Below the pieces are notes generated by a model that had not been told where the DNA came from, did not search any database, and saw nothing but the letters and a program-made list of their open reading frames with translations. 64,000 nucleotides of DNA from Pseudomonas lini (GTDB lineage: Bacteria; Pseudomonadota; Gammaproteobacteria; Pseudomonadales; Pseudomonadaceae), in the NCBI RefSeq assembly GCF_030812475.1, contig NZ_JAUSSR010000002.1, positions 1 through 64,000 of the forward strand, read 5' to 3'. Position numbers and translations under genes: made by a program. Positions within the stretch are counted from its first letter, which is position 1. The number at the start of each line of letters is the position of its first letter. This document shows positions 35,784 through 44,325 of the stretch, piece after piece.

Positions 35784-36713
35784 TTACTGCCCCGGTTGCT
35801 CGAGGCTATCCGGATCCCCGAAAAACATCTGAATCCTCGACCTCAACCACCGCTCCCCCGGATCATTGTCCTGGGACCCGCGCCAGGCCATATGCAACTC
35901 AAAGCTGCGCACTGGTAACGGTGGGTCTTCAGCCCGCACACCGCCCGCCGCCGTCAGTGCTTCAGCCGTGTAATCCGGCACGGTGGCGACAATATCGGTG
36001 CCGCTGAGCAAGGTGCTCAGCCCGTTGAACTGCGGTACCGCGAGCACCACATGACGTTTGCGCCCGAGCTTTTCCAGTTCCTCATCGATAAAGCCGCTCA
36101 GGTCGCCGGCGAACGACACCAGCGCATGGGGCCGAGCGCAGAAATCGTCCAGGCTCAACGGCCCCGGCACGGTGTCGGCGCGCAGCAGCTTGGGCATGCT
36201 GCGGCGCAGTACCTTGCGTTTGGCGTTGGCCGGCAGGTCCGCGGTGTAGCTGACGCCGATTGAAATCTCGCCCGAGGCCAGCAGGCTCGGCATCAGGATG
36301 TAATTGGCCCGCCGCACCACCAGCACGATCCCCGGCGATTCGGCGCGCAGGCGCTTGAGCAGCATCGGCAGCAAGGCGAATTCAACGTCATCCGACAGGC
36401 CGATGCGGAACACCGCCGTGCTGGTCGCCGGGTCGAATTCCGCCGCACGGCTGACCGCAGTGGATATCGAATCGAGTGCCGGAGAGAGCAGGGCGAAGAT
36501 TTCCACGGCGCGAGCGGAGGGCTCCATGCTGCGGCCCGTGCGCACGAACAATGGATCATCGAACAGTCCGCGCAGGCGCGAGAGCGCCGCACTGATGGCC
36601 GGCTGGCCGAGGAACAGTTTCTCCGCAGCGCGGGTCACACTGCGTTCGTGCATCAATGTTTCGAATACGATCAACAGGTTCAGGTCGACACGACGCAGGT
36701 CATTACGATTCAT
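35784..36713 (-). CDS. LysR-family transcriptional regulator
   Basis: Regulator of 309 residues from ATG 36713. The N-terminal helix-turn-helix (about 5-65) reads NLLIVFETLMHERSVTRAAEKL and GQPAISAALSRLR, followed by DDPLFVRTGRSMEPS, typical of the NodD/PtxR-like subgroup. The rest is the effector-binding domain. It is divergent from the MDR oxidoreductase at 36968, across a 254-base region, and LysR proteins usually regulate such divergent neighbours. The effector is unknown. Confidence 0.92.
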   Translation of the reverse strand: MNRNDLRRVDLNLLIVFETLMHERSVTRAAEKLFLGQPAISAALSRLRGLFDDPLFVRTGRSMEPSARAVEIFALLSPALDSISTAVSRAAEFDPATSTAVFRIGLSDDVEFALLPMLLKRLRAESPGIVLVVRRANYILMPSLLASGEISIGVSYTADLPANAKRKVLRRSMPKLLRADTVPGPLSLDDFCARPHALVSFAGDLSGFIDEELEKLGRKRHVVLAVPQFNGLSTLLSGTDIVATVPDYTAEALTAAGGVRAEDPPLPVRSFELHMAWRGSQDNDPGERWLRSRIQMFFGDPDSLEQPGQ

Positions 36714-36967
36714 CTGGAGTCCTGGCAGAGTCCGGGCTTGACGGGAGCGGCCATTTAAGAACAATGACCGGCATGAATATTACGGGGAAAGACTGCTACT
36801 CTGCACCGAATAATTCAGTTTCGCTGGAACGGAGCCGGCAACCGTTGATCCTTTCGATGGTGCGGAATCAATGACAGGCATGTCGACTATTAATAGCCAC
36901 TGATGGTCTTGGGTCCAAAGCCCGGATAGAGTTCAGGGCATTAGAGGTTTCTTTGACGAGGTTTGCG

Positions 36968-37990
36968 ATGTCACGCACGATCCGTTTTCACAAGTTTGGT
37001 CCGGCCGAGGTGCTCAAATGCGAAGAGCATGCGGCCGCTCTGCCTGCTCCGGGCGAAGTGCAGGTGCGCGTCGAGGCGATTGGCATCAGTTGGTACGACA
37101 TTCTCTGGCGCCAGAACCTGGCGTCGTCCCATGCTCGCCTGCCTTCAGGGCTTGGCCATGAAATGGCCGGTGTCGTCACGGCGCTCGGCGAGGGTGTCGA
37201 TGATCTGGAAGTCGGTGACAAGGTCGCCAGCTTCCCGGCCGAGAGCCCCAACGACTATCCGGTCTACGGTGAACAGATCGTGCTGCCGCGCTCGGCGCTG
37301 ACCCGTTACCCGGACGTCCTGAGTCCGATCGAAGCCAGTGTGCATTACACGCCGCTGTTGATCGCCTATTTCGCCTACGCCGATCTGGCACGGGTCAAGC
37401 CCGGGCAATTCGCCCTGGTCACCGACGCCAGTCACTGCGCCGGACCTTCGTTCGTCCAGTTGGGCAAAGCCCTGGGTGTGCGGGTGATTGCCGCGACCAA
37501 GACGGCGGATGAACGTGAGTACCTGCTGTCCCTCGGCGCCGAGAAAGTCATCGTCACCGAGGAACAGGATCTGCTGATGCAAATCAACAAGATCACCGAT
37601 AACCGTGGCGTGGACGTGGTGTTCGACGGACTCGGCGGCCCACAGATGTCGCTGCTGGGCGATGTACTCGCTCCTCGTGGCAGCCTGGTGCTATACGGCC
37701 TGCAAGGCGGTAACCAGACGCCGTTCCCGGCCTGCGCAGCGTTCCAGAAGAACATCCAGTTCTTTGTGCACTGTATCGGCAACTTCACCGGCAAGCCGGA
37801 GTTGGGCATCGTCCAGGACCAGGCTGCGTTGCAACGGGCCTTGCGCGATATCAACCAGCTGACCGCGGACCGTGTGCTGCTGCCGCTCAAGACCCGGGTC
37901 TTCCCGTTTGCCGAGTTTGTCGAAGCACACCGTTACATGGACGAATGCCCATGCCGCGAACGGGTCGCCCTCCAGGTCGAACCTGCGTAA
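36968..37990 (+). CDS. MDR-superfamily oxidoreductase (quinone reductase-like)
   Basis: Medium-chain dehydrogenase/reductase of 340 residues. It has the GroES-like N-terminal domain with GLGHEMAGVVTALGEGV and the Rossmann domain around residues 145-270, ending with VDVVFDGLGGPQMSLLG. The four-cysteine structural zinc loop is absent and catalytic zinc ligands are not clear, so it belongs to the zinc-free quinone or enoyl reductase-like group. The ATG at 36968 follows GAGG; the TTG at 36953 is less likely. Probably controlled by the divergent LysR gene. Confidence 0.85.
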   Translation: MSRTIRFHKFGPAEVLKCEEHAAALPAPGEVQVRVEAIGISWYDILWRQNLASSHARLPSGLGHEMAGVVTALGEGVDDLEVGDKVASFPAESPNDYPVYGEQIVLPRSALTRYPDVLSPIEASVHYTPLLIAYFAYADLARVKPGQFALVTDASHCAGPSFVQLGKALGVRVIAATKTADEREYLLSLGAEKVIVTEEQDLLMQINKITDNRGVDVVFDGLGGPQMSLLGDVLAPRGSLVLYGLQGGNQTPFPACAAFQKNIQFFVHCIGNFTGKPELGIVQDQAALQRALRDINQLTADRVLLPLKTRVFPFAEFVEAHRYMDECPCRERVALQVEPA

Positions 37991-38000
37991 CGCCCCTGAC

Positions 38001-38030
38001 AGAGTCCGTGCCCTCACGGACTTTGTCGTT
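38001..38030 (+). terminator. Intrinsic terminator-like hairpin after MDR gene
   Basis: AGTCCGTG-CCCT-CACGGACT forms an 8-base perfect stem with a 4-base loop, starting about 12 bases after the MDR stop codon and followed by TTGTCGTTT. Position and stability fit a factor-independent terminator with a poor T-run. Confidence 0.65.
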
Positions 38031-38180
38031 TCTGCCACACCCCTCATGAATGAGACCTCCCATTGCCCTGTCGATGGGTCAGTTCAGCAACTGAGCTGGT
38101 TTTTGCTCTCAATCTGTATCTTCTAATCAGCTTATAAGCCCTGATAATTGAATGATTACTTTCATCTCAAGGAATGAGTC

Positions 38181-38429
38181 ATGGCCGGGTCTCAGGCTTA
38201 TACTTTTCAATACGCCTCATTGATGTATGTTCGAGCATTAACGGCTCGTAACGCAGTTGCCAAAAAATCATGGGTAACTTCCTTCTTTATTTCTTGTACT
38301 AAATGTCTGTGGGACGCTGTCGGACATTTCCTAGGACCTCCAGCTTCGCCGCATGGCACCGTGTTTAGCGGGCTTCGCGGCAGCCAGTCCTTGGTCAATA
38401 CTCAGACCGCCGTGACCCCATCCAAATAA
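38181..38429 (+). CDS. Possible small orphan protein
   Basis: Open frame of 82 codons beginning MAGSQAYTFQYASLMYV. AAGGA lies about seven bases before the ATG. No family is recognised; it has one moderately hydrophobic stretch and two cysteines. It lies in a 560-base gap of lower GC than its neighbours. It might be chance. Confidence 0.3.
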   Translation: MAGSQAYTFQYASLMYVRALTARNAVAKKSWVTSFFISCTKCLWDAVGHFLGPPASPHGTVFSGLRGSQSLVNTQTAVTPSK

Positions 38430-38551
38430 TTGCCAAAAATTTAAGTGTTAGCATTTTGCAATAAAGCCCGGCCCTTCAGGCACGGGCTGGCGATCCATTG
38501 CACGGTGCCCATGTGTGTTTGTGCACTGTTGAAACTACGCGTACCAGGTAA

Positions 38552-40012
38552 ATGAAGATGACCAATATCCATGATCAAGCGATGACCTATGTCTATCAAC
38601 AAGTACTGCAACGATTGCTGAGTTTCTTCTCTCGCGCCGAACGCACCGCATTGCAGCTGCTGATTCAGCGCCTGGTGGTGGCGGCGGGGGGGGTGGAACG
38701 AATTGGCGATTACAAGGTGCTGGCGATCCAGTCCGGATCGCGGGACAGTTGTTATACCCTGGCGCTGCTGCGGGCTGCTCAATTGAGCATCGCCGGCCGG
38801 TCGCCCGCGACCTTCCGGTTACGTGTCGCCACCCTGCGCTTGAACGGCGCCAGCGCTGTGGCTTTGGAAAACATCCACCGCAGCCAGAGTGCATTGTTCC
38901 TCTATGACGATCCCCGGGTCGAAGTCCTGATGGTCGATAATCGGGAGGTCCTGCCGTTCAATCACCAGGCGCCGATCTCGGAGGCCGGCCAGGAATTCAA
39001 CCGGCTCAATCTGCTGATGGTCGGGCACCGTAGAAGCTGGAACGGGCCGCTCGATCTGTGGGACGACGGGTATCTGGCCACCGGCGAGTTCCATGGGCAG
39101 ATCGCCCGGTGGGACAATGGTGTCGATGCGTTGATCAGCAGCGACAGCCCACTCCAGCAAAAGCGCTTTATCCAGGGATTGAGGCGTGCGGCGGCGAAGG
39201 CCGGGCTCAGACACTCCAATCATCATGAACCCGGCTACGAAGGGCTGTTCACACTGCTCGATGAACTGGGCAGCGACAGCTATCGCCGGTTGTTTCCCGA
39301 AGACGACCGTGCTGCATGGCGTCCCGCCGAGCGTTTTGAAGCCTGCCGGCGCACGACGTACATCGACGTTTACGACCTGCTGGTCAGCAATCTGGAAGAG
39401 CGCTGGCCGCTATTGACCGAATTTCTCGGATTTCAACCGGACGAGCTGTCCGCTCAGCTGCGTGACAACGATTACGTCAGCCTGTCTATCTGCGCACACC
39501 TGCAGGGATTGCAAGCGTGTTACGTGCACGGTCACAGTTACGAGGCAGGCGTTGCCGACTACCTGCAATGGGCCTTGGTGATGATGCGCCGCAAGCAACT
39601 TCCCCAGCGATTGGGCGAGCAGGCGGTGGCAGCGTTTGGCAACCCGGCGACCTCGGCCGAGCAGCGTACACGGGCAGGGGCCGAGGTACAGAAGAGCCTT
39701 GGTTTGAGCGAGGCGCAACTGGTGTGTCTGCTGTTCGCGCCTTTTGGCGACCACGGCGCAGCCCTTGAGCGCTTTTTGCGCCAGTGCCATCCCGGCATGC
39801 TCGTGGCGTTGCCTGACTTGCACCGGGCCATGCAAGGCAATCCGGTGCCGGAGCAGATCGCGCAATGGATGGTCGACGTCAGCGGGTTGCCTGTCAGTCT
39901 GATCGGCACGCTTTATCGCATGGGCCCGGTCCCTGACCCGGCGCTGCCGATGCAGACCACCCTGTATGACGACGACTGCGCCGTGGGGGGCGAATGGTCG
40001 GCGGGACAGTGA
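38552..40012 (+). CDS. Conserved-looking hypothetical protein, 486 residues
   Basis: Large soluble protein with no domain I can name and no signal peptide or membrane segment. It is rich in Arg, Leu and Asp. An N-terminal part (FFSRAERTALQLLIQRLVVAA) and a middle part with LFLYDDPRVEVLMVDN could be alpha/beta; the C-terminal half looks helical. Its codon use matches a resident Pseudomonas gene. The stop lies 19 bases inside the MocR regulator gene, so the two are co-expressed and may be linked in function. Start is either ATG 38552 or ATG 38558. Confidence 0.7.
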   Translation: MKMTNIHDQAMTYVYQQVLQRLLSFFSRAERTALQLLIQRLVVAAGGVERIGDYKVLAIQSGSRDSCYTLALLRAAQLSIAGRSPATFRLRVATLRLNGASAVALENIHRSQSALFLYDDPRVEVLMVDNREVLPFNHQAPISEAGQEFNRLNLLMVGHRRSWNGPLDLWDDGYLATGEFHGQIARWDNGVDALISSDSPLQQKRFIQGLRRAAAKAGLRHSNHHEPGYEGLFTLLDELGSDSYRRLFPEDDRAAWRPAERFEACRRTTYIDVYDLLVSNLEERWPLLTEFLGFQPDELSAQLRDNDYVSLSICAHLQGLQACYVHGHSYEAGVADYLQWALVMMRRKQLPQRLGEQAVAAFGNPATSAEQRTRAGAEVQKSLGLSEAQLVCLLFAPFGDHGAALERFLRQCHPGMLVALPDLHRAMQGNPVPEQIAQWMVDVSGLPVSLIGTLYRMGPVPDPALPMQTTLYDDDCAVGGEWSAGQ

Positions 40013-41409
40013 AAGGACCAAGAGAAACCGACTTCGCGTATCAGGCGGTGTACCGTTACCTGACCAGCCTGATCGAAGAGCCGGCCAGCGATTCGCGGGT
40101 ACGCCTGCCATCGTTGCGCCAGTTGGCGGACCGTCTGAGTGTGTCGATCTCGACGATCCAGTACGCTTACTCGCTGCTGGAGAAAGAAGGGCGCGTCTAT
40201 TCGGTTGCCAAGTCAGGTTATTACGCCTTGCCCGTGTCTTCCATCACGGTGCCCGGCAGTGGTCATGACCTGCTCGAAACGGTCTACGTCAATGCCAGGC
40301 GTCCCGGCATGCTGGTCTTGAGCGCCGATGAGCCGGCATTGTTGCAACCCCTGGACCGGCCGTTGCTGCTGCTGGAGAGGGAACTGCTGCGCCAGTATCC
40401 GCGCCAGCCGCAATCGTCCTCGCAACCTTGCGGCGAGCTGGAACTGCGTGCGGCGCTGGCCGCGCGCTATACCTCGTCGCCACTGCGCTGCTGGCACGCC
40501 GAAGACGTGTACATCGGTGCGGACCTGCGCGGGGTGTTGGAAATATTGATCGCCGTGCTGGGCCTCAAGGACGCCACGGTGGTTGTCGAGTCGCCCTGCG
40601 ACTGGGTGATTCTGCGCCTGCTGCAGGCTGCGGACGTGGAAGTGATCGAGTTGCCGCTGCAAGCCTGCGGCGGTCTGGACGTCGAGCGGCTCAGGGAGTT
40701 GCTGGAAACCAGGCCGGTACGTCTGGTGATGCTGTCGTCCACGGTGAATATGCCACGGGGCAGCCTGGCGCCCGACGATAACCGGCATCTCGTCGCGCAG
40801 TTGCTGGCGCAGCATGGGAGTTGGGTCCTGGAAAACGACTGCTACGGTGAACTTGGATTCGAACCGGACGGCCTGCGGTTTCGCGACCTGCTGGACCCTG
40901 ACCGGCTGATCGTGTTTTCCACGTTCGAAAAGGTCATCGGGCCCGAGGCACCCTATGGCTACCTGCTTTCGCGCCATTTGAGGGTTGAACTGCAACGACA
41001 GTTTTTGCTGCGCTCGTTTCGCCTGTCACCGATTCGTCAGAAAGCCATCGCCCGCTTGTACGGCAATGGCCGGATCGACCACCATCTCCAGGTATTGCGT
41101 CGGTTGCTCAAGGACCGCAAAGTGCAGATGACCCAGTTGCTGCAGGAACGTCTGGGCGATGCCTTGCACTTCGTCGATCCCCAGGGCGGTGCGACGATCT
41201 GGGCCCGTTCGCTGCGCCAGGTCGATGTGCATCGAGTGTTTCAGCGTCTGCTCAAGCACCAGGTGGTGATCGCACCGGGTGAGCTGTTCAGTCTTCAGGG
41301 TTTGCACTCGCAACATCTGCGCTTGAGTCACACGTTCGGCGGTGACCCTGATCTCGCCGCCGTACTGGGTCTGCTGGGGGATGCGTTGCGTCTGGAAGCG
41401 ATCGACTGA
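39994..41409 (+). CDS. MocR-type regulator (GntR helix-turn-helix plus aminotransferase-like domain)
   Basis: 471-residue regulator. The GntR-type winged helix is at about 10-80 with LPSLRQLADRLSVSISTIQYAY. The class-I aminotransferase-like domain (about 110-465) binds PLP in this family. The PLP lysine region reads VFSTFEKVIGPEAPYGYLL, with a lysine at the expected place. MocR proteins usually control vitamin B6 or amino acid-derived metabolism and often act on a neighbouring gene. The start overlaps the unknown 486-residue gene, so that is the best target candidate. Confidence 0.88.
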   Translation: MVGGTVKGPRETDFAYQAVYRYLTSLIEEPASDSRVRLPSLRQLADRLSVSISTIQYAYSLLEKEGRVYSVAKSGYYALPVSSITVPGSGHDLLETVYVNARRPGMLVLSADEPALLQPLDRPLLLLERELLRQYPRQPQSSSQPCGELELRAALAARYTSSPLRCWHAEDVYIGADLRGVLEILIAVLGLKDATVVVESPCDWVILRLLQAADVEVIELPLQACGGLDVERLRELLETRPVRLVMLSSTVNMPRGSLAPDDNRHLVAQLLAQHGSWVLENDCYGELGFEPDGLRFRDLLDPDRLIVFSTFEKVIGPEAPYGYLLSRHLRVELQRQFLLRSFRLSPIRQKAIARLYGNGRIDHHLQVLRRLLKDRKVQMTQLLQERLGDALHFVDPQGGATIWARSLRQVDVHRVFQRLLKHQVVIAPGELFSLQGLHSQHLRLSHTFGGDPDLAAVLGLLGDALRLEAID

Positions 41410-41532
41410 TCCGTTGTGCGAAGCCGTGGCGTTTTATAGCGTCGCTCCGGGGATCGTTCATATCGCGCTGCGGTCAAACTGCCAGTAAACTGCGTCCCTA
41501 TTCCTGAGCCACTCTATTCCCGAGGTTTTGCA

Positions 41533-43179
41533 ATGACACTCAGTCCTTTTGCGGGCAAACCGGCACCGGCAGAACTGTTGGTCGATATCCCGCGACTGGT
41601 AACGGCCTATTACACCGGCCAGCCTGATGCCGCCATCTCCACCCAGCGGGTAGCCTTCGGCACGTCCGGGCACCGAGGCAGCTCGTTCGACTTGAGTTTC
41701 AACGAATGGCACGTGCTGGCGATCAGCCAGGCCATTTGCCTGTACCGCGAAGCCCAGGGTATCGATGGCCCGCTGTTCGTCGGCATCGACACCCACGCGC
41801 TGTCCACGCCGGCGGGGGCCAGCGCCCTTGAAGTGCTGGCGGCCAACGGCGTGACGGTGATGATCGCCGAAGGTGACGAATACACCCCGACGCCGGCCAT
41901 TTCCCATGCCATCCTCTGCTACAACCGCGGGCGCACCTCGGGCCTGGCGGATGGCATCGTGATCACGCCGTCCCACAACCCGCCGCAAAGCGGTGGCTAC
42001 AAATACAACCCCACCAACGGTGGCCCGGCCGATACCCACGTCACCAAGTGGATCGAAGCCAAGGCCAACGAACTGCTCGGCAACAAGCTGGCCGGCGTCA
42101 AGCGCATCAGCTACGAGCAGGCGCTGAAGGCGGGCACCACCCATCGTCACGATTACCTCAACACCTATGTCGCCGACCTGATCAACGTGATCGACTTCGA
42201 TGCCATTCGCGATGCCAAGCTGCATTTGGGCGTCGATCCGCTCGGCGGAGCAGGGGTGCGCTACTGGTCGGCGATTGCGGAGCATTACAAGCTGGATCTG
42301 GAAGTGGTGAACAAACAGGTCGATCCTACCTTCCGTTTCATGACGGTCGATTGGGATGGCCAGATCCGCATGGACCCATCGTCCCCCTATGCGATGCAAG
42401 GCCTGATTGGCCTGAAAGAACGCTTCGACGTGGCGTTTGCCTGCGATCCGGATCACGACCGCCATGGCATCGTGACCCCGTCCGGTGGTTTGTTGGCGCC
42501 GAACAACTACCTGGCCGTCACCATTGATTACCTGTTCCAGAATCGCCCGCAATGGCGCGCCGATGCCGCCGTGGGCAAAACCGTGGTCAGCAGTGGCCTG
42601 ATCGACCGCGTTGCCAGGCGCCTGGGCCGCCGCCTGTATGAAGTACCGGTCGGCTTCAAGTGGTTTGCCGACGGTCTGTTCGACGGTTCACTGGGCTTTG
42701 GTGGCGAAGAAAGCGCCGGCGCTTCGTTCCTGCGCAAGGATGGCAGCGTCTGGTGTACCGACAAGGACGGTTTGATCCCGGCCTTGCTGGCGGCGGAAAT
42801 GACCGCCCGCACCGGTCGCGACCCAAGCCAGGCCTATCGCGCCCTGACCGACGAACTGGGCGAACCGTTCTCGGTGCGGGTCGATGCCAAGGCTAATCCG
42901 GAACAGAAAGCCTTGCTGAGCAAGTTGTCGCCGGATCAGGTCACCTCGACCCAGCTGGCGGGCGAAGCCATTCAGAGCATTCTCAGCCATGCGCCAGGCA
43001 ACGACCAGGCCATCGGTGGCTTGAAAGTCATGACCGAGAATGGCTGGTTCGCGGCGCGGCCGTCCGGTACGGAAGACATCTACAAGATTTACGCCGAGAG
43101 CTTTGTCAGTGACGAGCACCTCAAGCAGTTGGTTGCCGAAGCCCAAACCCTCGTGGATGGCGCCATTTCCACAAAGTGA
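41533..43179 (+). CDS. pgm: Phosphoglucomutase (alpha-D-glucose phosphate-specific)
   Basis: Interconverts glucose 1-phosphate and glucose 6-phosphate, linking glycolysis with glucan and nucleotide-sugar synthesis. It has 548 residues, the normal size. The phosphoserine loop is in [15 protein letters not shown] (near 150), the metal-binding loop in [11 protein letters not shown] (near 304), the sugar-binding GFGGEESAG near 397, and the phosphate-binding [15 protein letters not shown] near 516. All four catalytic regions are intact. Followed by a pair of REP elements; monocistronic. Confidence 0.96.
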   Translation: MTLSPFAGKPAPAELLVDIPRLVTAYYTGQPDAAISTQRVAFGTSGHRGSSFDLSFNEWHVLAISQAICLYREAQGIDGPLFVGIDTHALSTPAGASALEVLAANGVTVMIAEGDEYTPTPAISHAILCYNRGRTSGLADGIVITPSHNPPQSGGYKYNPTNGGPADTHVTKWIEAKANELLGNKLAGVKRISYEQALKAGTTHRHDYLNTYVADLINVIDFDAIRDAKLHLGVDPLGGAGVRYWSAIAEHYKLDLEVVNKQVDPTFRFMTVDWDGQIRMDPSSPYAMQGLIGLKERFDVAFACDPDHDRHGIVTPSGGLLAPNNYLAVTIDYLFQNRPQWRADAAVGKTVVSSGLIDRVARRLGRRLYEVPVGFKWFADGLFDGSLGFGGEESAGASFLRKDGSVWCTDKDGLIPALLAAEMTARTGRDPSQAYRALTDELGEPFSVRVDAKANPEQKALLSKLSPDQVTSTQLAGEAIQSILSHAPGNDQAIGGLKVMTENGWFAARPSGTEDIYKIYAESFVSDEHLKQLVAEAQTLVDGAISTK

Positions 43180-43189
43180 TTGAAGGCCT

Positions 43190-43330
43190 TTCGCCGGCAA
43201 GCCGGGCTCGCTCCCTGTAGGAGCGAGCTCGCTCGCGATGGTCTCAAAGGCAACACGTTTATCCAGAATAAACGCGTCATCGTTAACGTCCATCGCGAGC
43301 AATCGAGCGTCGACCGGCTGCTCCTACAGT
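43190..43330. repeat. Pseudomonas REP elements (inverted pair)
   Basis: A REP copy GTAGGAGCGAGCTCGCTCGC at 43218-43237 is preceded by a second partial copy (CGCCGGCAAGCC at 43192). An inverted partner (CATCGCGAGCAATCGAGC...GGCTGCTCCTACAG) lies at 43291-43329. These are Pseudomonas extragenic palindromes, here between convergent pgm and pirin genes. Confidence 0.85.
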
Positions 43331-43392
43331 TTCCTTAACTGACTGGCATTACCCAATACGATCGCCCTTTTTCTTGCCCCGCATTTACACGA

Positions 43393-44088
43393 TCAAGCCA
43401 GATCCACCAACACGATTTCACTGTCCTCGATCGCTGTCACCCGCAACACCTGCTCATCACTCACCGCCACCCCGTCTCGAGCTTGTGCACGCAAACCATT
43501 GATTTCAATGACACCAGTCGCCGGTACCAGATAGGCGCGCCGGCCATTGTCCAGACGATATTCCGCGGACTCGCCAGCCTTCAGGTTGGCGGCCACCAGT
43601 CGGGCATCGGCTCGAATCCGCAGGCTCTGATCATCGCCGGACTTGCCGCTGGCCAGGGTCACGAAACCTTCGCGCTGAGCTTTCGGGAACGGCTTGGCGC
43701 CCCAGGAAGGCGCCAGTCCGGACTCATTCGGAATGATCCAGATCTGGAAGATCCTGGTCTCGTTCGCTTCCAGGTTGTACTCGCTGTGGGCGATTCCGGT
43801 ACCGGCGCTCATGACCTGAACGTCGCCCGCTTCGGTACGACCCTGGTTGCCCAGATTGTCCTGGTGGGTAATTGCACCTTCACGGACATAGGTGATGATC
43901 TCCATGTCCCGGTGCGGGTGTTGCGGGAAACCCGTACCGGGTGCAATCACGTCATCGTTCCATACCCGCAGGTTGCCCCAGTTCATGCGGTTCGAATCGT
44001 GGTACTCGGCGAACGAAAAGTGGTGGTGGGCATCCAACCAGCCGTGGTGGGCGCCGCCCAGGGCGTTGAAGGGTCTGAGTTCAAGCAT
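43393..44088 (-). CDS. Pirin-family protein
   Basis: Bicupin protein of 231 residues. The N-terminal cupin shows metal-binding histidines in WNDDVIAPGTGFPQHPHRDMEIITYV (His56/58 region) and GTGIAHSEYN near 100. The region YHDSNRMNWGNLRVW is typical of YhhW-type pirins with quercetinase-like activity. It is a short-type pirin. Function in the cell is uncertain; relatives respond to redox or degrade flavonols. Confidence 0.9.
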   Translation of the reverse strand: MLELRPFNALGGAHHGWLDAHHHFSFAEYHDSNRMNWGNLRVWNDDVIAPGTGFPQHPHRDMEIITYVREGAITHQDNLGNQGRTEAGDVQVMSAGTGIAHSEYNLEANETRIFQIWIIPNESGLAPSWGAKPFPKAQREGFVTLASGKSGDDQSLRIRADARLVAANLKAGESAEYRLDNGRRAYLVPATGVIEINGLRAQARDGVAVSDEQVLRVTAIEDSEIVLVDLA

Positions 44089-44325
44089 GATCGTCTCCGT
44101 AACGGGTGGTTGATGACGAGCATCATCTGACAGCGACTGATCGATAAAAAGCGTAAAAATTGCCTCAATACAATCGAATTAGCCGATGATTAAAAGCGTC
44201 TACCCGTTCTCACCCAGCCTTCACTTATGCGCATAAGCCGATGACCTGTAAGCATTTCACTAGAACTGAAGGGCAAATACGGACACCATAGTCCTCAACA
44301 GCCTCACACCCTGGAGTCAGTCCGC

